DNA from: CAZMGG01 sp964565715
GTDB lineage: Bacteria > Planctomycetota > UBA1135 > UBA2386
Direction: 5' to 3'
Assembly: GCA_964565715.1 (NCBI GenBank)
Contig: CAZMGG010000010.1
Span: 1 to 64,000, forward strand
Length of the DNA: 64,000 nucleotides
The first letter of the stretch is position 1. Each line of letters opens with the position of its first letter. Below, one piece after another: positions 27,135-34,908 of the stretch. The notes below the pieces were generated by a model, which saw only the letters and a list, made by a program, of their open reading frames with translations, did no database searches and had not been told where the DNA came from. A program made the translations under genes and the position numbers.

Positions 27135-27479
27135 CTAGCCGCCCGCCAGCCTGACCGTGTGGCCGAGGGCGCGCAGCAGTTCCGCCACCGTGTCGCGGTG
27201 GTCGCCCTGGATCTCGATCTGGCCGTCCTTGACCGAGCCGCCCGCACCGCAGCGCTGCTTGCACTGCTGCGCCAGCGCCTTCCGCGCCGCATCGTCGCCC
27301 GGCACGCCGAGCACCACGGTCACCGGCTTGCCGTTGCGGACCTCGCGGCGCACGCGCACCACGCCGTCGCCGGCGGGCGCCGGCGCCAGCTCGGCGGCGC
27401 AGCGGCACTTGCCCACCGGCTTCCGGCAGCGCGGGCAGGTGGTGCGGCCGTGCTGGCTGTCGTAGACCGTTCGCTTCAC
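27135..27479 (-). CDS. yciH: SUI1/eIF1-like translation factor (YciH family)
   Basis: The protein has 114 residues from the GTG at 27479 (VKRTVYDSQHGRTTCPRC). The N-terminus has a possible zinc knuckle, CPRC followed by CRC. The SUI1 domain is clear: VRVRREVRNGKPVTVVLGV, then LAQQCKQRCGAGGSVKDG and IEIQGDHRDTVAELLRALGH. Bacterial YciH resembles eukaryotic eIF1 and has been linked to start-codon discrimination and translation control under stress. It is not essential where tested. The gene lies 51 bases downstream of the thioredoxin-like gene's start on the same strand and is divergent from the DUF4349 gene. Confidence 0.92.
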   Translation of the reverse strand: MKRTVYDSQHGRTTCPRCRKPVGKCRCAAELAPAPAGDGVVRVRREVRNGKPVTVVLGVPGDDAARKALAQQCKQRCGAGGSVKDGQIEIQGDHRDTVAELLRALGHTVRLAGG

Positions 27480-27604
27480 GGCGCGGATGGTTGCCCGGCC
27501 TGCCGCCGGGCGCAACCGCAAGGACGGCGGAAACGCCGCGCGTTGTTTGCCCGCGGTCCGGCGACGGCGCAGAATCGGCGTTCCCCCTGCTGCGGGAGCG
27601 AACG

Positions 27605-28396
27605 ATGCAACGGACCCTGATCCTGTGCGCGCTGGCCCTGTGGGCCGTCCTGGCCGGCGCCTGTTCCGTCCTGGCCGAGGACCGTGCCGCCCCCGAGGCG
27701 ACCCTCGACGACGTCAGCAACGGCCTGGTGGCCGCCGATCCGGCGGTCGCCGGGGCGTTCTTCCAGGACGGCGCCGATGGCGACGTCCGCGCCCGGTCCG
27801 AGAACGCGTTCGGCAAGGCGGCGGCCGCTCCGCCGGCGACCCCGGAGCCCGCCGCCGATCGGCGCATGGTCTACACCGCGCAGCTCGGCATCGAGGTGGC
27901 GCGGGTCGACGACGCCATCGCCCGGCTGAGCGGGCAGGCGCAGGTCTGGGGCGGCTACGTCAGCTCGCGCCACGACGCGGTGCTGGTGCTGCGCGTGCCG
28001 GCGGCGAAGTTCGAGCAGGCGCTGGCTGCGGTCCGCGAGTACGGGCGCGTGCTCAGCGAGTCGCTGCAGGCCCAGGACGTCACCCGCGAGCACATGGACC
28101 TGTCGATCCGGCTGGAGACGGCCCGCAAGGCCCGCGAACGCCTTCTGGTGCTGCTGGAGAAGGCCGAGAAGGTCGAGGACATGCTCAAGATCGAGGAGCA
28201 GCTCCGTCGCGTCACCGAGGAGATCGAGCGGATGACCGGCGAGCTGAAGTTCCTCGACGACCGCGTGGCGATGTCGACGCTGACGGTCGAGTTCCGGGGC
28301 GTGGCGGCGCCGGCCTCGGTGCAGCGGCGGCGCACGCCGAGCCGCTTCCGCTGGCTCAACGACATCGGCCTGGAGAACCTGCGGAGGCAGTTCTGA
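27605..28396 (+). CDS. DUF4349-domain exported protein
   Basis: The protein has 263 residues from the ATG at 27605. A hydrophobic leader ends LAGACSVLAED, which could be a weak lipobox (C20) or a normal cleavage site. Residues about 95-240 match the DUF4349 pattern: an extracytoplasmic beta region (MVYTAQLGIEVARVDDAI, then GGYVSSRHDAVLVLRVP) followed by a long coiled coil (from ARKARERLLVLLEKAEKV to EIERMTGELKFLDDR) and a last strand STLTVEF. Many DUF4349 proteins have a C-terminal membrane helix, which is missing here. The stop overlaps the next start by one base (TGATG). The function of the family is unknown. Confidence 0.85.
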   Translation: MQRTLILCALALWAVLAGACSVLAEDRAAPEATLDDVSNGLVAADPAVAGAFFQDGADGDVRARSENAFGKAAAAPPATPEPAADRRMVYTAQLGIEVARVDDAIARLSGQAQVWGGYVSSRHDAVLVLRVPAAKFEQALAAVREYGRVLSESLQAQDVTREHMDLSIRLETARKARERLLVLLEKAEKVEDMLKIEEQLRRVTEEIERMTGELKFLDDRVAMSTLTVEFRGVAAPASVQRRRTPSRFRWLNDIGLENLRRQF

Positions 28397-28863
28397 TGCG
28401 CGCCCTCGCCCTGTTGCTGCTGCTGCCGCTGGCCGCGCTGCCGGCGTGCAAGACCACCATGACCCTGCCGCCGGACTTCCTGGCCCTGGACGGCGGCCGG
28501 GGTTACCGCGCGGTCACCGCCACCGACGCCCGCGTGTGGGTGCGCGAGTTCCGCGACCACGACGAGGGCACCCTCGACTTCTGGCTGGCCAGCCTGCGGG
28601 AGGACCTGGAACGCAACCGCGGCTACGCCATCGTCGACCAGGGCGAGTGCCAGGACGCCGACGGGCGGCCCGGCCGTTGGCTCGAGTGCCGGCAGACCCT
28701 GGACGGCGAACGGCACGGCTACCTGGTGGCGGTGTTCGTGCGCGTGACCGGCCTGCTGGACCGCCGCCACTGGGTGGTCACCTGCGAGTTCGGCGCCCGC
28801 GAGGAGGTGTTCCTGCAGCACCTGCCGGCGGTGAAGGCGGCGCTTCCGACCATCGATCCGTGA
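28396..28863 (+). CDS. Small lipoprotein of unknown function
   Basis: The protein has 155 residues. It starts one base into the preceding stop (TGATG) with a lipoprotein signal ending LAALPACKT, lipidated cysteine at position 18. The body has a regular alpha/beta pattern: GYRAVTATDARVWVREF, DFWLASLREDLERNRGYAI, YLVAVFVRVTGLLDRRHWVV and EVFLQHLPAVKAAL. It reads like a small periplasmic domain fixed to a membrane. No family was recognised. It is translationally coupled to DUF4349 upstream and mqnB downstream (GTGA overlap), but a role in menaquinone synthesis is not implied. Confidence 0.8.
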   Translation: MRALALLLLLPLAALPACKTTMTLPPDFLALDGGRGYRAVTATDARVWVREFRDHDEGTLDFWLASLREDLERNRGYAIVDQGECQDADGRPGRWLECRQTLDGERHGYLVAVFVRVTGLLDRRHWVVTCEFGAREEVFLQHLPAVKAALPTIDP

Positions 28864-29486
28864 GCCCGCTGCTCTGCTGCGCCGCGCCGCTGGAGGCCCG
28901 TGGGCTCGACCTGCCGGTGGCCGTGCTCGGCGTCGGCAAGGCGGCCGCGGCCATGGCGCTCGCCCGGCGGTTCCTGCGGGAACGGCCGCCCGTGGTGCTG
29001 CTGTTCGGCGTCGGCGGCGCCTACCCGGCGCGGCACCGCCCGGGCGCGGTGCTGGGGCCCGGCGACCTGTGCGTGCTCGGCAGCGACCGCTTCGGCGACG
29101 AGGGCGTGCTGCAGCCCGACGGCTTCCGTGACCTCGCGCAGCTGGGCCTCGGCCCGGTCGGGCCGTTCGCCGCCGAGCCGGAACTGGCGGCGCGGGCGGC
29201 GGCGCTGCTCGACGCGCCCATCGTGCGCGGCTGCACCGTCAGCACCTGCAGCGGCACCGAGGCGGCGTCGGGGGCCATGGCGGCACGCGCCGATGCCGAC
29301 GTCGAGACCATGGAGGGCGCCGCGGTCGCACTCTGCTGCGCAGAGTTCGCGGTGCCCCTGCTGCAGGTCCGCGCGATCAGCAACTGGACCGGCGACCGCC
29401 AACGCGGCGGCTGGGACCTGCCGCGGGCCCTGCAGGCGGTGCAGGCCGCCGTGCGGCGGCTGCAGGCGGGCCTCGGTCAGCGCTGA
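28860..29486 (+). CDS. mqnB: Futalosine hydrolase
   Basis: The protein has 208 residues from a GTG overlapping the previous stop (GTGA, 28860-28863). It has the nucleoside-phosphorylase/nucleosidase fold: VAVLGVGKAAAAMALA, VVLLFGVGGAYP, STCSGTEAASGAMAAR and the catalytic-region VETMEGAAVALCC. MqnB releases hypoxanthine from futalosine to give dehypoxanthine futalosine in the alternative menaquinone pathway. A general MTA/SAH nucleosidase is the main alternative, but mqnD lies only about 580 bases downstream and the length matches MqnB, so the assignment is firm. The stop overlaps a small convergent gene by ten bases. Confidence 0.87.
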   Translation: MSPLLCCAAPLEARGLDLPVAVLGVGKAAAAMALARRFLRERPPVVLLFGVGGAYPARHRPGAVLGPGDLCVLGSDRFGDEGVLQPDGFRDLAQLGLGPVGPFAAEPELAARAAALLDAPIVRGCTVSTCSGTEAASGAMAARADADVETMEGAAVALCCAEFAVPLLQVRAISNWTGDRQRGGWDLPRALQAVQAAVRRLQAGLGQR

Positions 29487-29608
29487 GGACCGGCGGCCCG
29501 CCGGCGCAGCACCGCCCACATGCCCAGCGCCCCGGTCAGGGTGCCGGCGACGAAGGCGAGCCAGAACAGCGGGGTCTCGAGGGCGGTGAGGTGGGCGAAC
29601 AGGGCCAT
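29477..29608 (-). CDS. Possible 43-residue single-span membrane protein
   Basis: The protein has 43 residues with one clear membrane helix (PLFWLAFVAGTLTGALGMWA) followed by a basic tail (LRRRAAG), a classic anchor with positive-inside orientation. It is convergent with mqnB and overlaps its last ten bases. The coding potential is uncertain because it is short. The clean hydrophobic-then-basic pattern argues for it. Confidence 0.5.
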   Translation of the reverse strand: MALFAHLTALETPLFWLAFVAGTLTGALGMWAVLRRRAAGPQR

Positions 29609-29805
29609 GCGCGCATCGGAGCGGGAGCGCGGCCCGCGGGCAAGCCGGTGCCCATGCGGAACTTCTCGATCGCCCCGCACGGGCCTTCACGCCGGTGGCG
29701 ACGGTGCCCTGGTCGCTCCGGAGCCAAGGTCTCGCCGCTTTCCCTCGCGGGATCTTCACGCACGCCCCTCCGGGTTCTTGCCGTGGGCCGTCGATCCTGG
29801 GAGGC

Positions 29806-30057
29806 ATGACACAGACCGGAGATCGGACCGCGCTGGACCTCTGCCAGGAGATCGAACGCGTCGGCACGCGGCTGCGCGAGCTGGAGATCGCCTTCCTCGA
29901 CCGCTGCCTCGAGGTGGGCGACGCCAGTGGCGACGCGGCCGACTCGCCGCCGGTGCCCTGGCTGCTGACCTTCTATCGGCGCTGGGCGGCGGCGCTGCGG
30001 CGCGCCATGGTCGCGCAGACGGCGGTGGCCTGGATTCCGCGGCAGCGGGGCCAATGA
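29806..30057 (+). CDS. Small unknown protein upstream of mqnD
   Basis: The protein has 83 residues from the ATG at 29806, preceded by GGGAGG close to the start. The first half is an acidic helix (LDLCQEIERVGTRLRELEIA) and the second half is more basic with tryptophans (WLLTFYRRWAAALRRAM). The sequence was not recognised. It ends seven bases before the mqnD start, so cotranscription is likely. The long open frame that extends upstream of the ATG has no recognisable content and is not included. The 197 bases between the small membrane gene and this start show nothing else. Confidence 0.6.
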   Translation: MTQTGDRTALDLCQEIERVGTRLRELEIAFLDRCLEVGDASGDAADSPPVPWLLTFYRRWAAALRRAMVAQTAVAWIPRQRGQ

Positions 30058-30064
30058 TGGCCGC

Positions 30065-30925
30065 GTGTCCGCGCCCCGGCCGCTTCGCTTCGGCTTCTCG
30101 CCGTGCCCCAACGACACCTTCGCCTTCTTCGGCGCGGTGCACGGGCGCGTGCCGACGCCCGGCTTCGTGCTGCGGCCCGCACTGCACGACATCGAGACGC
30201 TGAACGGCCTCGCCGCCGGCGCCGACCCGCTGGAGGTGACCAAGGTGTCGGTGCCGGCCCTGGCCCAGGTGCTGGCGCGCTACGCGGTCCTGCCGGCGGG
30301 CGCGGCGCTCGGTTTCGGCTGCGGCCCGCTGGTGGTGGCGCGCCCCGACGCCGGGCCGCGGGATCTCGCGGCGCTGCGCGGCCGCCGGGTCGCCATCCCG
30401 GGCCAGCGCACCACCGCGCGCCTCCTGTTCGGCCTGTTCGCGCCCCAGGACTGCGAACTGGTGCCGATGGGCTTCGAGCAGATCCTGCCGGCGGTGGTCG
30501 CCGGCGCTTGCGACGCCGGGCTCATCATCCACGAGAGCCGGTTCACCTATCCCCAGCACGGGCTCGTCGCGCTGGCGGACCTCGGCGCCCTCTGGGAACG
30601 GGACACCGGCCTGCCGCTGCCGCTCGGCCTGATCGCCGTACGGCGCGACCTGCCGGCGGCGCTGCGCGCGGCGGTCGGGGCGAGCCTGCGCGACTCGGTG
30701 GCGCTGGCGCGGCGCCAGCCCGCCCTGCCGCGGCCGTTCGTGCGCGCGCACGCCCAGGAGATGGACGATCGGGTCTGCGACCAGCACATCGCCCTCTACG
30801 TCAACGGCCACAGCGAGGATCTCGGCCCGGACGGGCGGGCGGCGATCCGGGCGATCTTCGCCCGCGGCCGCGAACGGGGCCTGCTGCCGGCGGGGCCGGA
30901 TCCGCTGTCCGGGGGGGCGCCGTGA
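30065..30925 (+). CDS. mqnD: 1,4-dihydroxy-6-naphthoate synthase
   Basis: The protein has 286 residues from a GTG. The signature opening FGFSPCPNDTFAFFGAVHG is diagnostic of MqnD. Other conserved blocks are DIETLNGLA, EVTKVSVPALAQVL, VAIPGQRTTARLLFGLF, EQILPAVVAG and GLIIHESRFTY. The enzyme converts cyclic dehypoxanthine futalosine to 1,4-dihydroxy-6-naphthoate in the futalosine route to menaquinone. With mqnB nearby, the organism evidently uses this route. MqnA, MqnC and MqnE are not in the window. The stop overlaps the start of the alpha/beta hydrolase (GTGA, 30922-30925). Confidence 0.96.
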   Translation: MSAPRPLRFGFSPCPNDTFAFFGAVHGRVPTPGFVLRPALHDIETLNGLAAGADPLEVTKVSVPALAQVLARYAVLPAGAALGFGCGPLVVARPDAGPRDLAALRGRRVAIPGQRTTARLLFGLFAPQDCELVPMGFEQILPAVVAGACDAGLIIHESRFTYPQHGLVALADLGALWERDTGLPLPLGLIAVRRDLPAALRAAVGASLRDSVALARRQPALPRPFVRAHAQEMDDRVCDQHIALYVNGHSEDLGPDGRAAIRAIFARGRERGLLPAGPDPLSGGAP

Positions 30926-32007
30926 TCCTGCCGCTGGTGGGCACCGGCATCCTCCTGCTGGCGACGCTGCTGCCGTGTCTCCTGTGGGCGCTGGTGTGCT
31001 GGCTGCGCCGGCGGCCGTTGCGGGTGTTCCTGGCCCGCGTGTTGTGGCTGCATCTCGCCCTCGCGGCGATGCACCTGCTGGTCACCGTGCCGGGCTTCCT
31101 CGGCTTCGTCGGCTCGCGCTGGATCGACACGCGGCCGGACGAACGGGCCTACCAGGGCCCGGTGCTGCAGGACGGGGTATGGCGGGTGCAGGATCGCGAC
31201 AGCCTGCGCCGCGGCGGACCGGCGGTGGTGCCGTTGCCGCCGGTCGTGCTGACCGGCCCGGGCGCCCGGCTCGGCCTCTATCGTGTGCCGGCGCCGGGCG
31301 AACCGCCGCGCGCGCGCGCGTTCCTGGTGCATGGGCTGTTCCGCAATGCCATGGAGGTTGAGCCGGTGGGCGCGATGCTGCGCGAACTCGGCTGCGAGGT
31401 GTGGCTGGTGGAGATGCGCAATCACGGCCGCAGCGCGCGTGCACCGGCGACCTTCGGCCTCGGCGACGCCGACGATCTGGTGGCGGCGATCGCCGAACTG
31501 CGGGAGCAGGGCCGGCTGGCTGGCGCACCGCTGGTCCTGTTCGGCGTGAGTCTCGGCAGCGTCACGGCGGCGCTGGCGGCGCCGCGCATCCCGGACCTCG
31601 CCGGGCTGGTGCTGGACGCGCCGATGGAGGACCTGACCGCCGCGGGTCACCGCATGCTGGGGCGCACGCGCAACGAAGGCCGCCGGGTCACCGAACTGTG
31701 GCAGCCCTGGCGGTCGCTGACCTTCGTCGCGTTGGAATGGTGGTCCGGCTTCGCCTTCGCCGATGTGCGGCCATTGACGGCGCTGACTGCGGTGCCCCCT
31801 GCGGCCGCGGCCCTGGTCATTGGCGCGGGCGACGACGACCGTTCGCCGCCGGCGGTGGCGGAGATGGTGTTCGACGCGCTGCCGATGCCGGCCCTGAAGA
31901 AGGAACTGTGGATCCGGCCGGGCTCGGGCCACGGCCGCGTCTGGCTCGACGATCCGGCGGGGTATCGGCAACGGCTGGCGCGCCTGCTGCAGCGCGTGGA
32001 GCGCTGA
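30922..32007 (+). CDS. Membrane-anchored alpha/beta hydrolase
   Basis: The protein has 361 residues from a GTG coupled to the mqnD stop. The N-terminus has two membrane helices (LVGTGILLLATLLPCLLWAL and VLWLHLALAAMHLLVTVPG). The hydrolase domain follows: FLVHGLFRNAMEVEPVG, EMRNHGRSARAP, the nucleophile elbow GVSLGSVTAA (Ser210), IGAGDDDRSPP (Asp304-306) and GSGHGRVW (His337). The triad is complete. The substrate is unknown; a thioesterase or esterase role at the membrane is possible. A (CG)7 run at 31307-31320 lies inside the gene but keeps the frame. A short hairpin follows the stop. Confidence 0.88.
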   Translation: MILPLVGTGILLLATLLPCLLWALVCWLRRRPLRVFLARVLWLHLALAAMHLLVTVPGFLGFVGSRWIDTRPDERAYQGPVLQDGVWRVQDRDSLRRGGPAVVPLPPVVLTGPGARLGLYRVPAPGEPPRARAFLVHGLFRNAMEVEPVGAMLRELGCEVWLVEMRNHGRSARAPATFGLGDADDLVAAIAELREQGRLAGAPLVLFGVSLGSVTAALAAPRIPDLAGLVLDAPMEDLTAAGHRMLGRTRNEGRRVTELWQPWRSLTFVALEWWSGFAFADVRPLTALTAVPPAAAALVIGAGDDDRSPPAVAEMVFDALPMPALKKELWIRPGSGHGRVWLDDPAGYRQRLARLLQRVER

Positions 32008-32021
32008 GCGTCAGCTTGCAA

Positions 32022-32036
32022 GGAGGTTCGACCTCC
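32022..32036 (+). terminator. Short hairpin after the hydrolase gene
   Basis: GGAGGT-TCG-ACCTCC forms a perfect six-base stem 14 bases after the hydrolase stop. It lacks a T-run, so it is a hairpin of uncertain terminating strength. Confidence 0.35.
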
Positions 32037-32224
32037 GGATTCCGGAGTCCTCGCGGCGCCGGGCTGGTGGGTTGGTGCCCGGGCAAGGCGCGTCGTTTGC
32101 GTCGGCCATTCGGGGGGGCTGTGCGCGGCGGTTGCGGTTGCTAGGCTTTGGCGTCTCCCTTGGACCTGGGTCGAACCGGAGAGCCCGCGCAGCGGGTGGG
32201 TCGACCTGGGAAGCAAGGCATGGC

Positions 32225-32230
32225 AAGGAG
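32225..32230 (+). promoter_or_regulatory. Shine-Dalgarno site fixing the GTG start ahead of the pentamer repeat
   Basis: AAGGAG sits eight bases upstream of the GTG at 32239, an ideal distance. It matters because it places translation start before the CTCCT repeat, so the repeat is translated. Confidence 0.65.
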
Positions 32231-32238
32231 CAAAGCAA

Positions 32239-34848
32239 GTGAAAGAGATCTCCTCTCCTCTCCTCTCCTCTCCTCTCCTCTCCTCTCCTAGGAGGGTCCT
32301 GCAGGCCCTGATGGTCCTGCTCGTACTCGCCGGATCCGCCACCGCGCAGACCCTTCGGGTCCTCCACGTGTGGGTGGATCCCCACAGCGGGGTCGACACG
32401 CTTCCCCTCGATTGGAACCCCGGTCCCGCGGTCCTGTCCGGCAACCGTTGCTCGCCGACCGACACCCACCCGCACAACGTCAGCGACGGGGCCTCTCCCC
32501 CGAACTTCCTGCTGCACTCGCCCGGCCCCTTCAAGACGGTCACCGCCGCGATCAACTACGTGCGCAGCCTGCACCCGAGTGGCCTGCCGCACCTCAACAC
32601 CACGACGGGCATCACGACCCAGCAGGTGGTCATCCACTGCCTGCCCGGGATCTACGGGCCGACGACGGGGCTGGAGCCGCACACTGGGTTGTTCTTCAAC
32701 GGCGAGACGTTCCCGATCCTGCTGCCGACGCGGGTTTCGCTCCAGGGCACCAACGCCATGAACACGGTGTTCATCGCCGATGGCAGCCGGCCGGTGTTCG
32801 AGTTCGGCAACGCCCTGAACGCGTTCGCCGACGAGCCGGAGATCGAGGATCCGGACCCGACGCCGCGGCAGTTCCTGGCGAACATCGCGATCACCGGGGC
32901 GATCCGGCAGGGCGGGTATGCGAGCCAACCCTGGAACGGCGCCGCGATCTACTTCAACCGGACCCGCCGCACCTCGCTCCTGGTCACCAACTGCTTCCTC
33001 TACGCCAATGCGGTAGGTCTGCTGGTGGATGCAGTGCAGGGCTCGGTGCTGCAGCAGACGGGTCAGCCCTACTTCCCCAACACCAACCACGTGGTCTTCC
33101 TGGTCAACAACACGTTCGCCTGGAACGTGTGCGGCATCTGGAACGGCCAGATCACGGTCGGGGCACCCCCGGCACTGCCCAACAGCAGCCTCGGCTTGTC
33201 CCTCCTCTGCCTGGCGAACAACCTGTTCGACTCCTCGCCGCCGGTGGTGGGTTCGCCCGCCGCCTTGGAGATACCGCTGCCGCACCCGAGTGGGCGGAGC
33301 CTGATGCCTGGCAGTTCTTGGGAGCGGTGGCAGTTGGCACTTACAGGCCCGATTCCTGGAACCACGGGTCGGCTCATCGACCCGAACCGCAAGACCAACT
33401 TCGAGGGGATGGACCGGGACGATGTCGAGGCGCAAGTGCTGACCGGCACTCGCACCAACTACAACGCGGTCGAGTTACGGCGTTGGAACGTGAGCACGAT
33501 CCTGCTGGCCGGTGGAGCCCTGCAACAGAGCACCATCGACCAGATGACGTTCCTCGGGCTGCACCAGACGGGAGAGCGCAACGGTCGGCCGGCCAACCCA
33601 AGTGGAGCCATGAACATCGAGCCGCTGACCGGCGGTGGCCAGGGACGGGGCATCCTGTTCGTCAGGGACCTGATGCACGAGGGCGCCCGGGGCGCGACGC
33701 TACCGTTCTTCGTCCCGACCAGCGGCGAATTCCACGACGTCTGCCTTGGCGACTTCCGGCTTTCCCCCGGTGCCTTGCCGGCGGTGCCGTCGGCGCCATC
33801 GCCGGGCCTGCCCCCGGATCGGGTCAACCCGTTGATCGATCAGGGCTTCACGTTCCAGAACGATGCCATGGGCAACCCGATTCCGCTGACCATGTGGAAC
33901 AGCCTGACGCTGACGCCGGATCCGTTCGACCTGGGCAATGGCGAAGCATCGTTCCCCCACAACCCGTGGGACTGGGACTGCGAAGGGTTTGGCAATCTGC
34001 GGGTGTTCGACCATCCGATCTACCCCAACGCTCCCAACCTGGGCAGCGCGGTGCACACGACGGACATCGGCGCGGACGAGGTGGACCTGCTGATCATGGC
34101 GGGTTACCGACAGGGGACGACGACGTTCATGTCCTTGCCCAATCCGCCCGCATCCAGCAACAAGAACAACGACTACCAGTGGTTCCTGGCTGCCAGCGAA
34201 GGGCTGACGGGTGCCACCGGAACCGGCCTGGTGCCGCAGACCCAGGCTTCGCTCAGCCCGCTGCATTCGGATTACCTGCCGGTCGCCGGGTGGTCGCCCG
34301 GCCCTCCCGCCAGCTACTATCAGCCGCGCTACGTGGATGTCGTGCCGCATCTCCTGCCCGACATCCACCCATGGCACTCGTCGGCACCGCATCTGTTCCC
34401 GACCAACGTCTTCTGGCAGCCCTGTTCGCCGTACGCGTCGTTCCGCAACACCTTCCTGTACCTGGATCCGATGGTAGGGATCGTCAACCCGGTCGGGACC
34501 TGGCTCGATGTCTTCGCCACCGTCAACAACGGCAACTGGCTGGACTCGGACCTTCTCGCCGCCGCCGGCTCACCATCCAACCCCGTGTCGTGGATGAATG
34601 AGAATGGGGCCAATCCGCCGAACACAGTTGGCCTGAAGAACGACGCGAGCGTCACCGGCGGATGGTGCTTCCTGGCGGACGGCACTGCGCCAGTGACGTT
34701 CCTGCAGCCATCCGCGAATCCGAGGTTCGCCAGCGGCGACAACGCCATGCGGATCAGCTGCGAGTTCTGGCCGGGCACGGAGCCGTGGAATGGCCTGACC
34801 AATGGCCGTGGTACCAATCTGCAGACGTTCATGATCTGGCGGCAGTAG
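32239..34848 (+). CDS. Large secreted beta-rich protein, candidate phase-variable gene
   Basis: The protein has 869 residues from a GTG supported by AAGGAG at 32225-32230. The N-terminus is KEISSPLLSSPLLSSPRR, then the hydrophobic core ALMVLLVLAGSATA and a likely cleavage before Q37. The SSPLL repeat is encoded by eight copies of CTCCT. The current frame is intact; loss or gain of one unit leads to a stop. The mature protein has repeated strand-turn patterns (QQVVIHCLPGIYGPTTGLEP, LVTNCFLYANAVGLLVD) suggesting a right-handed beta-helix with long loops, and a TDIGADEVDLL segment typical of secreted planctomycete proteins. There are few cysteines and no catalytic motif. An in-frame ATG at 32311 is an alternative start but leaves a very short signal without positive charge. 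Confidence 0.8.
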   Translation: MKEISSPLLSSPLLSSPRRVLQALMVLLVLAGSATAQTLRVLHVWVDPHSGVDTLPLDWNPGPAVLSGNRCSPTDTHPHNVSDGASPPNFLLHSPGPFKTVTAAINYVRSLHPSGLPHLNTTTGITTQQVVIHCLPGIYGPTTGLEPHTGLFFNGETFPILLPTRVSLQGTNAMNTVFIADGSRPVFEFGNALNAFADEPEIEDPDPTPRQFLANIAITGAIRQGGYASQPWNGAAIYFNRTRRTSLLVTNCFLYANAVGLLVDAVQGSVLQQTGQPYFPNTNHVVFLVNNTFAWNVCGIWNGQITVGAPPALPNSSLGLSLLCLANNLFDSSPPVVGSPAALEIPLPHPSGRSLMPGSSWERWQLALTGPIPGTTGRLIDPNRKTNFEGMDRDDVEAQVLTGTRTNYNAVELRRWNVSTILLAGGALQQSTIDQMTFLGLHQTGERNGRPANPSGAMNIEPLTGGGQGRGILFVRDLMHEGARGATLPFFVPTSGEFHDVCLGDFRLSPGALPAVPSAPSPGLPPDRVNPLIDQGFTFQNDAMGNPIPLTMWNSLTLTPDPFDLGNGEASFPHNPWDWDCEGFGNLRVFDHPIYPNAPNLGSAVHTTDIGADEVDLLIMAGYRQGTTTFMSLPNPPASSNKNNDYQWFLAASEGLTGATGTGLVPQTQASLSPLHSDYLPVAGWSPGPPASYYQPRYVDVVPHLLPDIHPWHSSAPHLFPTNVFWQPCSPYASFRNTFLYLDPMVGIVNPVGTWLDVFATVNNGNWLDSDLLAAAGSPSNPVSWMNENGANPPNTVGLKNDASVTGGWCFLADGTAPVTFLQPSANPRFASGDNAMRISCEFWPGTEPWNGLTNGRGTNLQTFMIWRQ
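32250..32289 (+). repeat. (CTCCT)8 pentanucleotide tandem repeat inside a signal-peptide coding region
   Basis: Eight perfect copies of CTCCT occupy 32250-32289, eleven bases after the GTG start. Each three units encode SSPLL. Five is not a multiple of three, so each slip changes the frame. The +1 and +2 frames meet TAG at 32289-32291 and TGA at 32309-32311, so they end immediately after the repeat. Confidence 0.9.
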
Positions 34849-34908
34849 TTGTCGACCCATCGGGCCGGACCCGGCAACGGCTGGTCCGGCCCCAACCGAG
34901 GATCTGCG

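Noticed and set aside
31307..31320. (CG)7 dinucleotide run inside the alpha/beta hydrolase gene
   Set aside because: Seven CG units are not remarkable in DNA this GC-rich, and the run encodes ordinary Arg-Ala residues. Slippage cannot be excluded but is not supported.
32311..34848. Start of the candidate phase-variable gene at ATG 32311
   Set aside because: It would leave a 13-residue leader without positive charge, and AGGAGG lies 15 bases away, too far. The GTG at 32239 has an ideal AAGGAG. It is still kept as the main alternative.
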